Assembly (NCBI GenBank): GCA_045538195.1
Contig: JAZSRA010000013.1
Coordinates: forward strand, 1-64,000
From: SVTX01 sp045538195
Lineage (GTDB): Bacteria > Bacillota > Clostridia > Oscillospirales > CAG-272
Direction of reading: 5' to 3'
Length of the DNA stretch: 64,000 nt
Positions 18,658 through 26,508 of the stretch are shown piece after piece (position 1 is the stretch's first letter; each line of letters begins with the position of its first letter). Below the pieces are notes generated by a model. It ran no database searches. It saw nothing but the letters and a program-made list of their open reading frames with translations, and was not told where the DNA came from. The translations under genes were made by a program, and so were the position numbers.

Positions 18658-19152
18658 TTACTTATTATATTCCGCCGCGATAGACGCGTCCTTTTCAAGA
18701 ACCGCCCTTGCATCTGCTTCTCTCTTTGCCACGATCTTCGCGTCAAGCTCGGGGTCTGAAAGAGCAAGGATCTGTGCCGCCAGAAGTGCCGCGTTGGTAG
18801 CACCGTCAATAGCGACAGTTGCAACGGGAATACCCGAAGGCATCATAACGGTGGACAAAAGCGCGTCAAGTCCGTCAAGATTGGTAGACTTGCAAGGAAT
18901 ACCAATAACGGGGAGCGTGGTATTAGCCGCGACCGCACCTGCAAGGTGTGCCGCCATTCCTGCCGCCGCAATAATTACGCCAAAACCGTTTGCCTTTGCG
19001 TTTTTGGTAAATTCCGCAGCCTCTACGGGTGTGCGGTGCGCGGAGTAAACGTGAACTTCATAGGGAATATCAAAAGACGCAAGTGTATCCAATGCCTTCT
19101 TAACCACAGGCATATCACTTGCGCTTCCCATAACGATACCGACTTTTTTCAT
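18658..19152 (-). CDS. purE: N5-carboxyaminoimidazole ribonucleotide mutase
   Basis: Class I PurE interconverts N5-CAIR and CAIR, or carboxylates AIR directly. 164 residues: KVGIVMGSASDMPVVKKA at the N-terminus, VYSAHRTPVEAAEF (catalytic His), AAAGMAAHLAGAVAA and LPVIGIPCKSTNLDGLDALL. RBS GGAGG lies eight bases before ATG 19152. It is the first gene after the ZTP riboswitch. No purK is visible in the window. Confidence 0.97.
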   Translation of the reverse strand: MKKVGIVMGSASDMPVVKKALDTLASFDIPYEVHVYSAHRTPVEAAEFTKNAKANGFGVIIAAAGMAAHLAGAVAANTTLPVIGIPCKSTNLDGLDALLSTVMMPSGIPVATVAIDGATNAALLAAQILALSDPELDAKIVAKREADARAVLEKDASIAAEYNK

Positions 19153-19221
19153 GCTTCAAGCCTCCAAAGTATAGTAAATATTATTTTCTTTATTATTTTT
19201 TGACTCCAAATTCGCCAAAAT

Positions 19222-19262
19222 TAAAAAACGGCACACTTATCCCATAGGAAACAAGTGAGCCC
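19222..19262 (-). terminator. riboswitch-controlled terminator before purE
   Basis: On the minus strand GGCTCACTTGT pairs with ATAAGTGTGCC (one mismatch), followed by GTTTTTT. The 5' arm overlaps the terminal CTGGGC of the ZTP aptamer, so ligand binding would block terminator formation. Confidence 0.88.
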
Positions 19263-19330
19263 AGACGGTCGGCGAGTATAGATTTCTGTTCCACCGTGGG
19301 TAGATCCACTTATATCCGTCAGTCGCAGAA
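19259..19330 (-). promoter_or_regulatory. ZTP (pfl) riboswitch aptamer
   Basis: The minus strand carries GACTGACGGATATAAGTGG at the 5' side and GCCGACCGTCTGGGC at the 3' side. These match the two conserved halves of the ZTP/ZMP aptamer (helix and pseudoknot with CCGUCUGGGC), separated by a variable hairpin linker. It lies between a sigma-A promoter and purE. ZTP signals lack of 10-formyl-THF. In this ON-switch the aptamer competes with the overlapping terminator. Downstream genes include two formyl-transferases, and fhs lies further along. Confidence 0.93.
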
Positions 19331-19351
19331 ATCGCAAAAAATCACAATAAT

Positions 19352-19380
19352 ATGATACCACAAAGCGCAAAAAAAGTCAA
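19352..19380 (-). promoter_or_regulatory. sigma-A promoter of the purine operon
   Basis: Minus strand TTGACT, 17-base spacer, TATCAT. The -35 box lies inside the 3' arm and U-tract of the terminator at 19376-19443, so end of the upstream transcript and start of the pur transcript overlap. Confidence 0.8.
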
Positions 19381-19443
19381 GGCTTTTTTTTATTCCGACA
19401 CCAAAAAAAGTACAATCGGAAAAGATTACAAAAAAGCCTTGAT
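19376..19443 (-). terminator. terminator after the VanZ-like gene
   Basis: CAAGGCTTTTTT and AAAAAAGCCTTG form the outer stem, with TCCGA/TCGGA inside, followed on the minus strand by ACTTTTTTT. It ends the capsule-control transcript just before the pur promoter. Confidence 0.8.
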
Positions 19444-19448
19444 ATTTA

Positions 19449-19910
19449 TTATTTTTTGTTGTGATTTTTGCCCCGTTTTTTTAGTTTTTCAACCATGAAA
19501 AACGTCACACACATCAGCGAGCATCCGAGAACGTATCCCCCCACGTCTATCCATACGTCACGCAAGGACGAGCCTCTGCCGCTGAATATCTGTATAGTTT
19601 CGTCAATTACGGGAACTAACAGCCCCAAAAACGTGGCGGCGGAGTATCTTTTATACAGTCCCTTGACCGAAATCATCAGAAGCGACATAATAGCCGCTCC
19701 AAGGGCAAAAAATTCTGCAAAATGAGCCAATTTTCTAACCGAAAGACCGCCCACGGTTTCGGTAGCGTTTCCCTTACCCAAAATCCCCGCCAAAAGCTCG
19801 CCAACCGTCTGGCTTAACTGCGACGAAAGCTCCGTAGACAAAAGCGAATTTCCCCAGATAAAGCCAATTACACAAAGGCAAATTATCAAAAGTATAATCT
19901 TTAATTTCAT
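19449..19910 (-). CDS. VanZ-like membrane protein
   Basis: 153 residues with four hydrophobic segments and the VanZ-family signature: VRKLAHFAEFFALGA near residues 58-72, then PVIDETIQIFSGRGSSLRDV near 101-120. The first prototype, VanZ of Tn1546, raises teicoplanin tolerance, but the chromosomal relatives are common in Firmicute envelope loci and their role is not settled. It is the last gene of the CpsC-to-CpsB transcript and ends at a strong terminator. Confidence 0.88.
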   Translation of the reverse strand: MKLKIILLIICLCVIGFIWGNSLLSTELSSQLSQTVGELLAGILGKGNATETVGGLSVRKLAHFAEFFALGAAIMSLLMISVKGLYKRYSAATFLGLLVPVIDETIQIFSGRGSSLRDVWIDVGGYVLGCSLMCVTFFMVEKLKKRGKNHNKK

Positions 19911-19933
19911 AAATTCAATTTAATAAAGCTAAT

Positions 19934-20716
19934 TCATATCAAGGGCGTCAGATCGGCAAACACGAAATCTCCGAAATCATTGAGCTTTTTCAAAGCATCA
20001 TTATCCAGCTTTTTATCTATTATCTTGTACGCTTCGCCAAGATTGGGCGCTCGGGATACAAGATCATGACAATCTGAGCCTATAAAATCTATTTGTCCGT
20101 CTTCAAGAAGGCTTAACGCCCGCTTGCGGGTTTTACCATTCAGAAAGCTTTCCGCATTGAACTGTATCAAAACGTCCTGATTGAATAACTCATCTATAAA
20201 TTCCCTTGGTTGACAAGAAAAGTATCGTTCTATGTGAGCTATTACGGGGATTATATCCAATCCGCTTTTAATGTCAAGCAGCTCTCTCAAAACAATATCC
20301 GACCATCTTTCAAAGGGCATCTCCACAAGCATGATGCGCGACCCTGACAGGCAAAGCTTTTTCATCCACTCGCATTTTGAAATTCCGGAAAAATACGCAA
20401 CCTCAGCACCCACGTACACCTCGGGAAATTCCTCTCCCTCAGCTTTACGGGAAGCCACCGCAGACACAAGATCCTCTATTGAGCGTTCTCTTTTTTTCAG
20501 AAATTCTTCAGGAGACCACAAATGGGGATAAAAATGAGGTGTGGCAACTATGCGTTTTACTCCTTGTTGTCTTGAGGCTCTAAGCATCTGAAGCGTTTCC
20601 TCGTCACTTTTGCTTCCGTCATCTAAACGCGGAAGAATGTGAGAATGAAAATCAGTAAAAATCGCGCAATGATCACCCGTGGAAGTCTTATTTATATGCT
20701 TTTTCGTAAAAAACAT
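19934..20716 (-). CDS. CpsB/YwqE-type tyrosine-protein phosphatase (PHP fold)
   Basis: Manganese-dependent phosphatase of the PHP superfamily that removes phosphate from the bacterial tyrosine kinase CpsD and its targets. The sequence has DFHSHILPRLDDGSKS near residues 22-37, ATPHFYPHLW, a GAEVAYF block, IAHIERYF and GSDCHDL, the metal ligands of the fold. The ATG at 20716 is chosen because AAGGAGG lies nine bases upstream; the frame is open 18 codons further without homology. The start overlaps the end of the LCP gene by 29 bases. Confidence 0.9.
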   Translation of the reverse strand: MFFTKKHINKTSTGDHCAIFTDFHSHILPRLDDGSKSDEETLQMLRASRQQGVKRIVATPHFYPHLWSPEEFLKKRERSIEDLVSAVASRKAEGEEFPEVYVGAEVAYFSGISKCEWMKKLCLSGSRIMLVEMPFERWSDIVLRELLDIKSGLDIIPVIAHIERYFSCQPREFIDELFNQDVLIQFNAESFLNGKTRKRALSLLEDGQIDFIGSDCHDLVSRAPNLGEAYKIIDKKLDNDALKKLNDFGDFVFADLTPLI

Positions 20717-21689
20717 CAACCATGACCTCCTTAAGGTGTTCCTCGTCAACGTAAAATTCGACGTACCCACCTCGTCCGATCTTAGATTCGCCCTTTAGCG
20801 ATAGAGATTTCGACAGCTTATATTTCGAAAGCTTATAAAACAGCTCCTCGTAGCCGTCCTCGCCGATAGAGTTATATGCGTATGGGGATATTTCTTCATA
20901 TATATCTATTAATTGCTCGTCATCAAATCCGGCTGCCCCAACCTTTGCAAAAAACTCCTTCAAAAATGCTTCTTGTCTCTTCATTCTGCCAATATTGCTG
21001 CTATCATCAAGTCCTCCGCGCGCGCGAACAAACTTCAGGGCAAGCTCACCGTCCATAGTTACGGTCTCACCCTTGACGAGTCTTTCATCAACGCTTGTAA
21101 GATCCTCCTCAACAAGAACCTCAACTCCACCGACTCGATCGACCAATATCGACACAGCGTCCATAGTCATAGACATATATCCGTCAAACTCCATTCCATG
21201 AAGGAGCCATGACGCAGCCTTTGCGGTATTGACACACTTTTCTCTGTTGGTAACTCCCTCGCTACCCTTATATACGTGAGACAGAGCGATCTGCTTATAG
21301 ACCGTTCTGTGACCGCCAAATCCGTCAGCCTCATCGACCATTGCCATAGTATCGCGGTTTATAGACACCATAGTATAGGTCTCCTCGTTACTGTCAAATG
21401 AGATTATCATTAAGAAATCCGCTTGACTCGAGAGATCGCTTTCGGCATCACCGTATTTATCAACTCCGATTATCAAATAGTTGCGTACGCCAAGCTTTGG
21501 AAAATACAACTCTTCATCAATATATATAGCGTTCAATACTTCCGAAAGATCAACGCTTTCTTCCTCGCCTTCGTTCCGATCTCCGGAAGCATACACCAGA
21601 TCGCTTATCCAAAAAGCGGCGGCAATTACCAAAGCAATACACAAAACAAGCGAGACAGACAGTATCAATTTCTTACTGTTATTTATCAT
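20688..21689 (-). CDS. LytR-CpsA-Psr (LCP) family glycopolymer transferase
   Basis: LCP enzymes attach capsule or teichoic polymers from undecaprenyl carriers to peptidoglycan. 333 residues: an N-terminal membrane anchor (~8-33), then an extracellular LCP domain with NYLIIGVDKYG, SQADFLMIISFD, MVSINRDTMAMV (the Arg of the pyrophosphate-binding core) and KFVRARGGLDDSSNIGRMKRQE. The sequence fits a membrane protein with the catalytic domain outside. RBS GGAG precedes ATG 21689. It is flanked by tyrosine kinase/phosphatase genes, so it probably finishes the polymer whose length they control. Confidence 0.9.
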   Translation of the reverse strand: MINNSKKLILSVSLVLCIALVIAAAFWISDLVYASGDRNEGEEESVDLSEVLNAIYIDEELYFPKLGVRNYLIIGVDKYGDAESDLSSQADFLMIISFDSNEETYTMVSINRDTMAMVDEADGFGGHRTVYKQIALSHVYKGSEGVTNREKCVNTAKAASWLLHGMEFDGYMSMTMDAVSILVDRVGGVEVLVEEDLTSVDERLVKGETVTMDGELALKFVRARGGLDDSSNIGRMKRQEAFLKEFFAKVGAAGFDDEQLIDIYEEISPYAYNSIGEDGYEELFYKLSKYKLSKSLSLKGESKIGRGGYVEFYVDEEHLKEVMVDVFYEKAYK

Positions 21690-21865
21690 ACACTCTCCGT
21701 TATCAAATAAGCTTCAAAGCCTTCGACGTCTCAAGGACGACGCTCGGCTGACCGACACGCAAAATGCACTCGCCAATTTTATATTGCTTCGGCGATTGCC
21801 GTCGCATATTGCGCGTACCTACGCGCGATCATCTTTTAATTTTGATTGGTTTTTAGTATCTTTTA

Positions 21866-22795
21866 TTATTTTTTGCTTTTGTTGGAACCGCCCTTAGATA
21901 TTTTAGCAAGAACGCCCTTCTTCTCAAGTATGTAGAATACTACGATACCTGCAACAATTACTACGGTTATGCAGATAATGATAATAGTAGCGGTTATAAC
22001 GTCATTGTCACCCTCATCATCATCGGCAGGCTTCTCTGTTCCCTCTCCTTCAGATTCGGACTCAGACTCAGATTCATCGCCTACGGGAGCAGTGGTCTCC
22101 TCCTCGCCTTCCTCAACATTAAGGAAAATAACGGGACAGAGACTGTCGAATGTTACCTCAACGCAATCTGCAGTTACTTTTACATCCTCATTGGGAACGA
22201 TGACCCACTTATCCTCTACTATGTGAGCTACCACGAATTTACCTGCTTCAGCACGGATGCCCGTGTTGTCAAAGCGAACTGTTACAGTAGCTTCACCATC
22301 GAGCTTATCGGAGTGTTCATCGCCAAGACTCAACTCAAAAACGTGAGAAACGAAATATTCGGGATTTGCGATCTCAAGATTTTCGGAAACGAATTCATCG
22401 ATAGCTTCTACGCTATTACGAACACCGTTTTCCTTAAGCGCGTCATAAACATCGACAAGAGTGTTGCATATAGCCTCTTTCTCGGGAGAAAGTCCATTGG
22501 TTTCCTTGTTTTCAACCAATTCCACAGCCTTGTCATAGTAAAGAGTAACTATTTGAGTCTTCTCTACATATTCGTTTGCTTCCTCTTCGCCCTTATTGAT
22601 AACCGCACCTATATCCTCGGGAGCAATCTCACCCAAGTCAACGTTATCATCAATTTCGGGAGCAACGATCTCGGGAACGGGCTTTTCTTCGATGCTGGGG
22701 GCAAAATCAGCATCCGCAGCCGAAACGGAGATTACTGCAAAACTCATAGCGACAGCCATAATCAAAGCCATACAGCAAGCAACTGTTCTTTTCAT
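21866..22795 (-). CDS. secreted, C-terminally membrane-anchored acidic protein, unknown function
   Basis: About 309 residues. Signal peptide with cleavage after SVSA (MKRTVACCMALIMAVAMSFA start), an acidic Glu/Pro/Asp-rich segment, a globular domain (~60-225), an acidic Ser/Glu linker (DESESESESEGEG) and a C-terminal transmembrane helix with a Lys-rich cytoplasmic tail. Architecture resembles that of wall-spanning or sensor-like surface proteins without an LPXTG. ATG 22795 has AAAGGAA upstream; the open frame continues nine codons further. It lies within the capsule-control operon between the kinase and LCP genes. I do not recognise a family. Confidence 0.75.
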   Translation of the reverse strand: MKRTVACCMALIMAVAMSFAVISVSAADADFAPSIEEKPVPEIVAPEIDDNVDLGEIAPEDIGAVINKGEEEANEYVEKTQIVTLYYDKAVELVENKETNGLSPEKEAICNTLVDVYDALKENGVRNSVEAIDEFVSENLEIANPEYFVSHVFELSLGDEHSDKLDGEATVTVRFDNTGIRAEAGKFVVAHIVEDKWVIVPNEDVKVTADCVEVTFDSLCPVIFLNVEEGEEETTAPVGDESESESESEGEGTEKPADDDEGDNDVITATIIIICITVVIVAGIVVFYILEKKGVLAKISKGGSNKSKK

Positions 22796-22913
22796 AATAT
22801 TTCCTTTCTTAATCGACATCAATCGATGCGTTAAAATATATTTAAGTTTGATTTTTTACCGATTTAATAACGTTTTACAAACCTCACTCAACAATTCAAG
22901 TGGACTTATTTCT

Positions 22914-23570
22914 CTATGTGCCGTTATAAACAAATCCCAAAACGTTGATGTTAACAAGCTTGAGCTGACGCATAGCCTCAACAACGTCTCTTCTCTTGGT
23001 GTGTCCGTGGCGCACAATGACTATCATACCATCAATGTTTTTTGACATAGCAATCGAATCCGACACAGAAATAACAGGGGGAAGGTCCACAATAACGTAA
23101 TCATATTCATTGCGAAACCTTTCAATAAGTTTTTTCATTTTTTCGGAAACTATAAGTTCAGAGGGATTGGGCGGAATATCTCCGGACAAAAGCACCGACA
23201 ATCTCTCGCTCAGCACTCCCGTATGTATTGCGTTTTCCAGATCTTCGGAAAAAAGATTGGAAAGTCCGGGAGTTTTAGGAATGTCAAGCATTTTACAAAT
23301 CGAAGGACGACGCATATCCGAATCTATAAGCAAGACAGCATTACCGGCCTCAGCCAGCGAATACGCAAGATTCAATGATGTCGTACTCTTTCCCTCTTGA
23401 GGACACGGACTTGTTATTCCTATAACCTTACACGAATCATTATCCGGCAACGAAAAAGCAAGATTGGTTCGCAGCAGGTTGTATGCCTCAGCAGAAGCAA
23501 AATCAAGTTCCTTGCCTATCTTCTGTGTCTCTCTTCTTCCGACAGTTGCCTTTTTGTTTTTCTTAAACAT
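22914..23570 (-). CDS. CpsD/CapB-type bacterial tyrosine kinase
   Basis: Cytoplasmic BY-kinase that works with the CpsC membrane protein to control polysaccharide length and export. Walker A SPCPQEGKST (residues 54-63), Walker A' LLIDSDMRRPS (80-90) and Walker B YVIVDLPPV are present. It stops at VLGFVYNGT, so the Tyr-rich autophosphorylation tail that normally ends CpsD is missing. A Tyr-rich tail is instead found on the adjacent CpsC-like protein. ATG 23570 with GGAG upstream is preferred over the longer frame to 23606. Confidence 0.9.
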   Translation of the reverse strand: MFKKNKKATVGRRETQKIGKELDFASAEAYNLLRTNLAFSLPDNDSCKVIGITSPCPQEGKSTTSLNLAYSLAEAGNAVLLIDSDMRRPSICKMLDIPKTPGLSNLFSEDLENAIHTGVLSERLSVLLSGDIPPNPSELIVSEKMKKLIERFRNEYDYVIVDLPPVISVSDSIAMSKNIDGMIVIVRHGHTKRRDVVEAMRQLKLVNINVLGFVYNGT

Positions 23571-23631
23571 GTTTTTCTCCAACGCTCGCACAGCGGGCAA
23601 GCGCATTTTTTATTGTCAAACCGTTCAAATA

Positions 23632-24435
23632 TTACTTTGACGCATCTGTTGTATTATGATTTTGAGTCGAATATCCATAGTATCTATTATACTTGTACTT
23701 ATATTTGTACTTGTAAGAGTTTCTGCCACCGGATACGGAAAAATCTGGAATCGTTGCCAAAAGCGGGGCTTCGTTTTCAAATTGCTTAAGCAACCATTCT
23801 TCGGAATCCAAAACATCGGAACCGATACCCATAAATATTGCAATAGCGACACCCAATACTAAACCGACCGCTGCGCCCAAAAGCACGTTTTTCTTCATGC
23901 CCGAGGACGATGCCGAGGTGGGTTCTCTGGGACTTTCTACCGATTGGACCTCCGCCTTGGTAAGCTTTTCAGTTCTCTCGGAAAATACCTCAGCTATCAC
24001 GCGGGCAACGTCGCGAGCCTCCAAAGGATCAGTACTCGTAACCGAAATTCTGAAGATTCGAGAATCTTCCTCGGCGCTATAGCTGACCATTCCGGACAAA
24101 ACCGAAGACGTGTATCTTTCTCTATAAGATATTTCTTCATCGTTATTCAAACGCTCCGCGACAGCTCCCAGGGTGTCGTGTGATTTGAGTATGTAAGGGT
24201 AATCCTTGGATTGGTACTGACCTGCCAGTATCTGCTGATACGAGGTCATGCCGCTTCCGCCGTTTATCAAAAGCGTTGCGTTTGACGTGTACGTCGGCGT
24301 AACCGCAAGCTTAGTGTATCCGACGGCAAGTCCGACGAACAGTACCACCGCGATCACGATGATCCACCAGCGCTTAAGCAGCATATCCAATATTTGCTTT
24401 ACATCAAATTCATACTTTGATTTATTTTCGTTCAT
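23632..24435 (-). CDS. CpsC/Wzz-type polysaccharide co-polymerase with Tyr-rich tail
   Basis: Membrane chain-length regulator and kinase activator. 267 residues: cytoplasmic N-terminus, TM1 (~24-45), an extracytoplasmic loop with the TYTSNATLLI strand, TM2 (~181-205), and a C-terminal cytoplasmic tail in which eight tyrosines fall between residues 241 and 255 (YKYKYKYKYNRYYGY). Such a cluster normally sits on the kinase. ATG 24435 has GGAG seven bases upstream. It is first gene behind a perfect-consensus promoter. Confidence 0.9.
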   Translation of the reverse strand: MNENKSKYEFDVKQILDMLLKRWWIIVIAVVLFVGLAVGYTKLAVTPTYTSNATLLINGGSGMTSYQQILAGQYQSKDYPYILKSHDTLGAVAERLNNDEEISYRERYTSSVLSGMVSYSAEEDSRIFRISVTSTDPLEARDVARVIAEVFSERTEKLTKAEVQSVESPREPTSASSSGMKKNVLLGAAVGLVLGVAIAIFMGIGSDVLDSEEWLLKQFENEAPLLATIPDFSVSGGRNSYKYKYKYKYNRYYGYSTQNHNTTDASK

Positions 24436-24543
24436 TACAATGCTCCAAAACATTTTTAGCCCGAGCCGGGAACAACTGTATGTTCTGCTCTTTGTGTCAA
24501 AAATATGTCAAGACAGATTTACAGTTATAACTATACTCTTAAC

Positions 24544-24572
24544 ATTATATCACACCGAAAATGATTTGTCAA
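24544..24572 (-). promoter_or_regulatory. consensus sigma-A promoter for the cps-control operon
   Basis: Minus strand TTGACA, 17-base spacer, TATAAT: a full consensus promoter about 110 bases upstream of the CpsC start. Confidence 0.88.
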
Positions 24573-24667
24573 GAGAAACTTTCAATTATTTTATTTATTG
24601 TTTTTATTTATTGTTTTTATTTGTTTTTTTCGTCGGCATCATACGTTTAATTTTATTAAACATTTGC

Positions 24668-25120
24668 CTATTGTATTACCTTGTTTTCAAAGCTATCTGC
24701 AACCGCAGTAGCAAGCTTATCGCACCTTTCGTTATATGGGTGACCGTTATGACCCTTTACCCACACAAAGCCAACCTTGTGAACTAAAAGAAGCTCGGCA
24801 AGCTTTACCCAAAGATCGACGTTCAGCACCTCGCCCCTGTCGCTTTTTCTCCAATTATTCTTCTGCCAATTATCAAGCCACCCCTTTTCGATGGCGTTAA
24901 CAACGTATTGAGAGTCGGTAGTCAGCGTCACATCACAAGGCTCTTTCAGTGCCGAAAGCGCAGCTATGACAGCAGAAAGCTCCATTCTGTTATTGGTGGT
25001 CATAGGCTCGCCACCGCTCATCTCTTTTTCCTTGTTGCCATAAACGAGAATTGCACCCCACCCCCCTTTGCCGGGATTTCCTCGACAAGCTCCGTCGGTA
25101 TATATATTTACATGCTTCAT
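24668..25120 (-). CDS. rnhA: ribonuclease HI
   Basis: Degrades RNA in RNA-DNA hybrids. 150 residues with the full catalytic set: NIYTDGACRGNPGKGGWG (Asp), TTNNRMELSAVIAAL (Glu), LTTDSQYVVNAI (Asp), WVKGHNGHPYNERCDKLA (His and last Asp). RBS AGAGGA lies upstream of ATG 25120. It is a single gene between the cps promoter and a divergent gene. Confidence 0.97.
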   Translation of the reverse strand: MKHVNIYTDGACRGNPGKGGWGAILVYGNKEKEMSGGEPMTTNNRMELSAVIAALSALKEPCDVTLTTDSQYVVNAIEKGWLDNWQKNNWRKSDRGEVLNVDLWVKLAELLLVHKVGFVWVKGHNGHPYNERCDKLATAVADSFENKVIQ

Positions 25121-25256
25121 AAAAAATCCTCTCCAAAGCTACATTATATTCAGTATACCATCAACAGAGCTAAAAATCAAGCTAAACATTTTAAATTTCC
25201 TACAAAACGTGTGAACAATTTATTAATCTCAAACATTATTGTTTTTAAAGTGGCTA

Positions 25257-25285
25257 TTGACATCCGTTCACAATTGAGTTATAAT
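25257..25285 (+). promoter_or_regulatory. consensus sigma-A promoter
   Basis: TTGACA, 17-base spacer, TATAAT, about 60 bases upstream of the E2-like gene's ATG. Confidence 0.88.
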
Positions 25286-25347
25286 GTTAACATAGAGTTA
25301 TCATTGTAAAAATCTGTTACTAACAGTTACTTTTTAAGGAGGACACC

Positions 25348-26349
25348 ATGACCAACGCAAACCACAACAGCGAGACGATCGAGATGCCCAACGATCAACT
25401 TCAAGGCTCTGCCGACACCGAAAGCCATAAAATAAATATCGAAGAAAACGCCAAGACAAGAGTTGAAAAATCCAAGAGGCGGCGCAGACTTGGTGACCGC
25501 AAGGACGGCTACAGAATACGCACTATAAACAGCATGAACAAGATCATGCCCTTTATAATGCCCCTGCGTTGCGATGCCTGCAACACCTTTGCCGAAACTC
25601 TCGACATCACCGAGGCGGAGAAATTCGTCAGCGAGCAGCTTATGGCAGGCAGAGAAAATTTTTCGATGCTCCACGTTATACTCGCCGCATACGTACGCAC
25701 GGTCTCTCAGCACCCCGCCCTCAACCGTTTCGTAAGCGGTCAGAGAATTTTCGCACGGAATGACATTCAGATAACCATGACCGTAAAGAAGTCTATGAGT
25801 CTCGACTCCCCCGACACCTGCATAAAGGTCTGGTTCGACCCCGAGGATACGATCTTCGACGTCTACGACAAGTTCAACAAGGTCGTTGAGGCAGCTAAAG
25901 AGGAAGAAGACGGAAACAGCGGATTTGAAGACGTAATGAATACTCTTTCAAAGTTCCCGCGCCCCGTTCTCCGCTTTGCGGTCTGGGCGCTGAACGTCAT
26001 GGACTATCACGGACTGCTTCCCACTTCTCTGCTTAACGTCAGCCCTTTCCACGGTTCTATGGTTATTACGAGCATGGGATCTCTCGGCATCAAGCCGATA
26101 TATCACCACATATATAATTTTGGAAACCTGCCCGTATTCGTCTCCTACGGAACCAAGCGCCGCGACGTTACCGTCGATCGCAAAGGCAACGTAATAACAA
26201 AAAAGGTAATCGATATGAAGATCGTTACCGACGAGAGGATCTGCGACGGTTTCCAATACGCAGCAGGCTTCAAATGCTGGAAAAAATTCATAGAAAATCC
26301 CACCTTCCTTATCTCTCCTCCCGAGACGGTAAAGCAGGATATAGATTGA
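25348..26349 (+). CDS. stand-alone 2-oxoacid dehydrogenase E2-like acyltransferase, catalytic His replaced
   Basis: 333 residues with the CoA-acyltransferase (E2/CAT) fold but no lipoyl or subunit-binding domains. N-terminal ~50 residues are charged and disordered-looking. Family blocks seen: FSMLHVILAAYVRTVSQHPALNRF, a substrate region around SPFHGSMVITSMGSLGI, and the C-terminal motif. E2 enzymes end with DHRxxDG, whose His is the general base. Here it reads DERICDG (E296 in place of His). AAGGAGG lies five bases before the ATG. It is a single gene with its own consensus promoter and terminator. Either an acyltransferase with altered chemistry or a binding protein; substrate unknown. Confidence 0.8.
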   Translation: MTNANHNSETIEMPNDQLQGSADTESHKINIEENAKTRVEKSKRRRRLGDRKDGYRIRTINSMNKIMPFIMPLRCDACNTFAETLDITEAEKFVSEQLMAGRENFSMLHVILAAYVRTVSQHPALNRFVSGQRIFARNDIQITMTVKKSMSLDSPDTCIKVWFDPEDTIFDVYDKFNKVVEAAKEEEDGNSGFEDVMNTLSKFPRPVLRFAVWALNVMDYHGLLPTSLLNVSPFHGSMVITSMGSLGIKPIYHHIYNFGNLPVFVSYGTKRRDVTVDRKGNVITKKVIDMKIVTDERICDGFQYAAGFKCWKKFIENPTFLISPPETVKQDID

Positions 26350-26362
26350 TACAAAGAGATAG

Positions 26363-26397
26363 AACAAGCCGTTTGCTTAAATCGGCTTGTTTTTTTC
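26363..26397 (+). terminator. Rho-independent terminator
   Basis: ACAAGCCG and CGGCTTGT form an 8-bp stem, followed by TTTTTT. It ends the E2-like gene. Confidence 0.9.
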
Positions 26398-26508
26398 GTT
26401 TGGATTTAATCGGCTGTTTCTTTTTCTATAATTTGTTTGTTTTTAGACCAAAAAATGCGCTCGCGACAATCAAAAAAACTCTTTGTGACGCGAACGCACA
26501 TATCAATA

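Noticed and set aside
19222..19345. Guanine/purine riboswitch before purE
   Set aside because: The conserved purine-aptamer junction bases are absent. The two conserved halves match the ZTP class instead.
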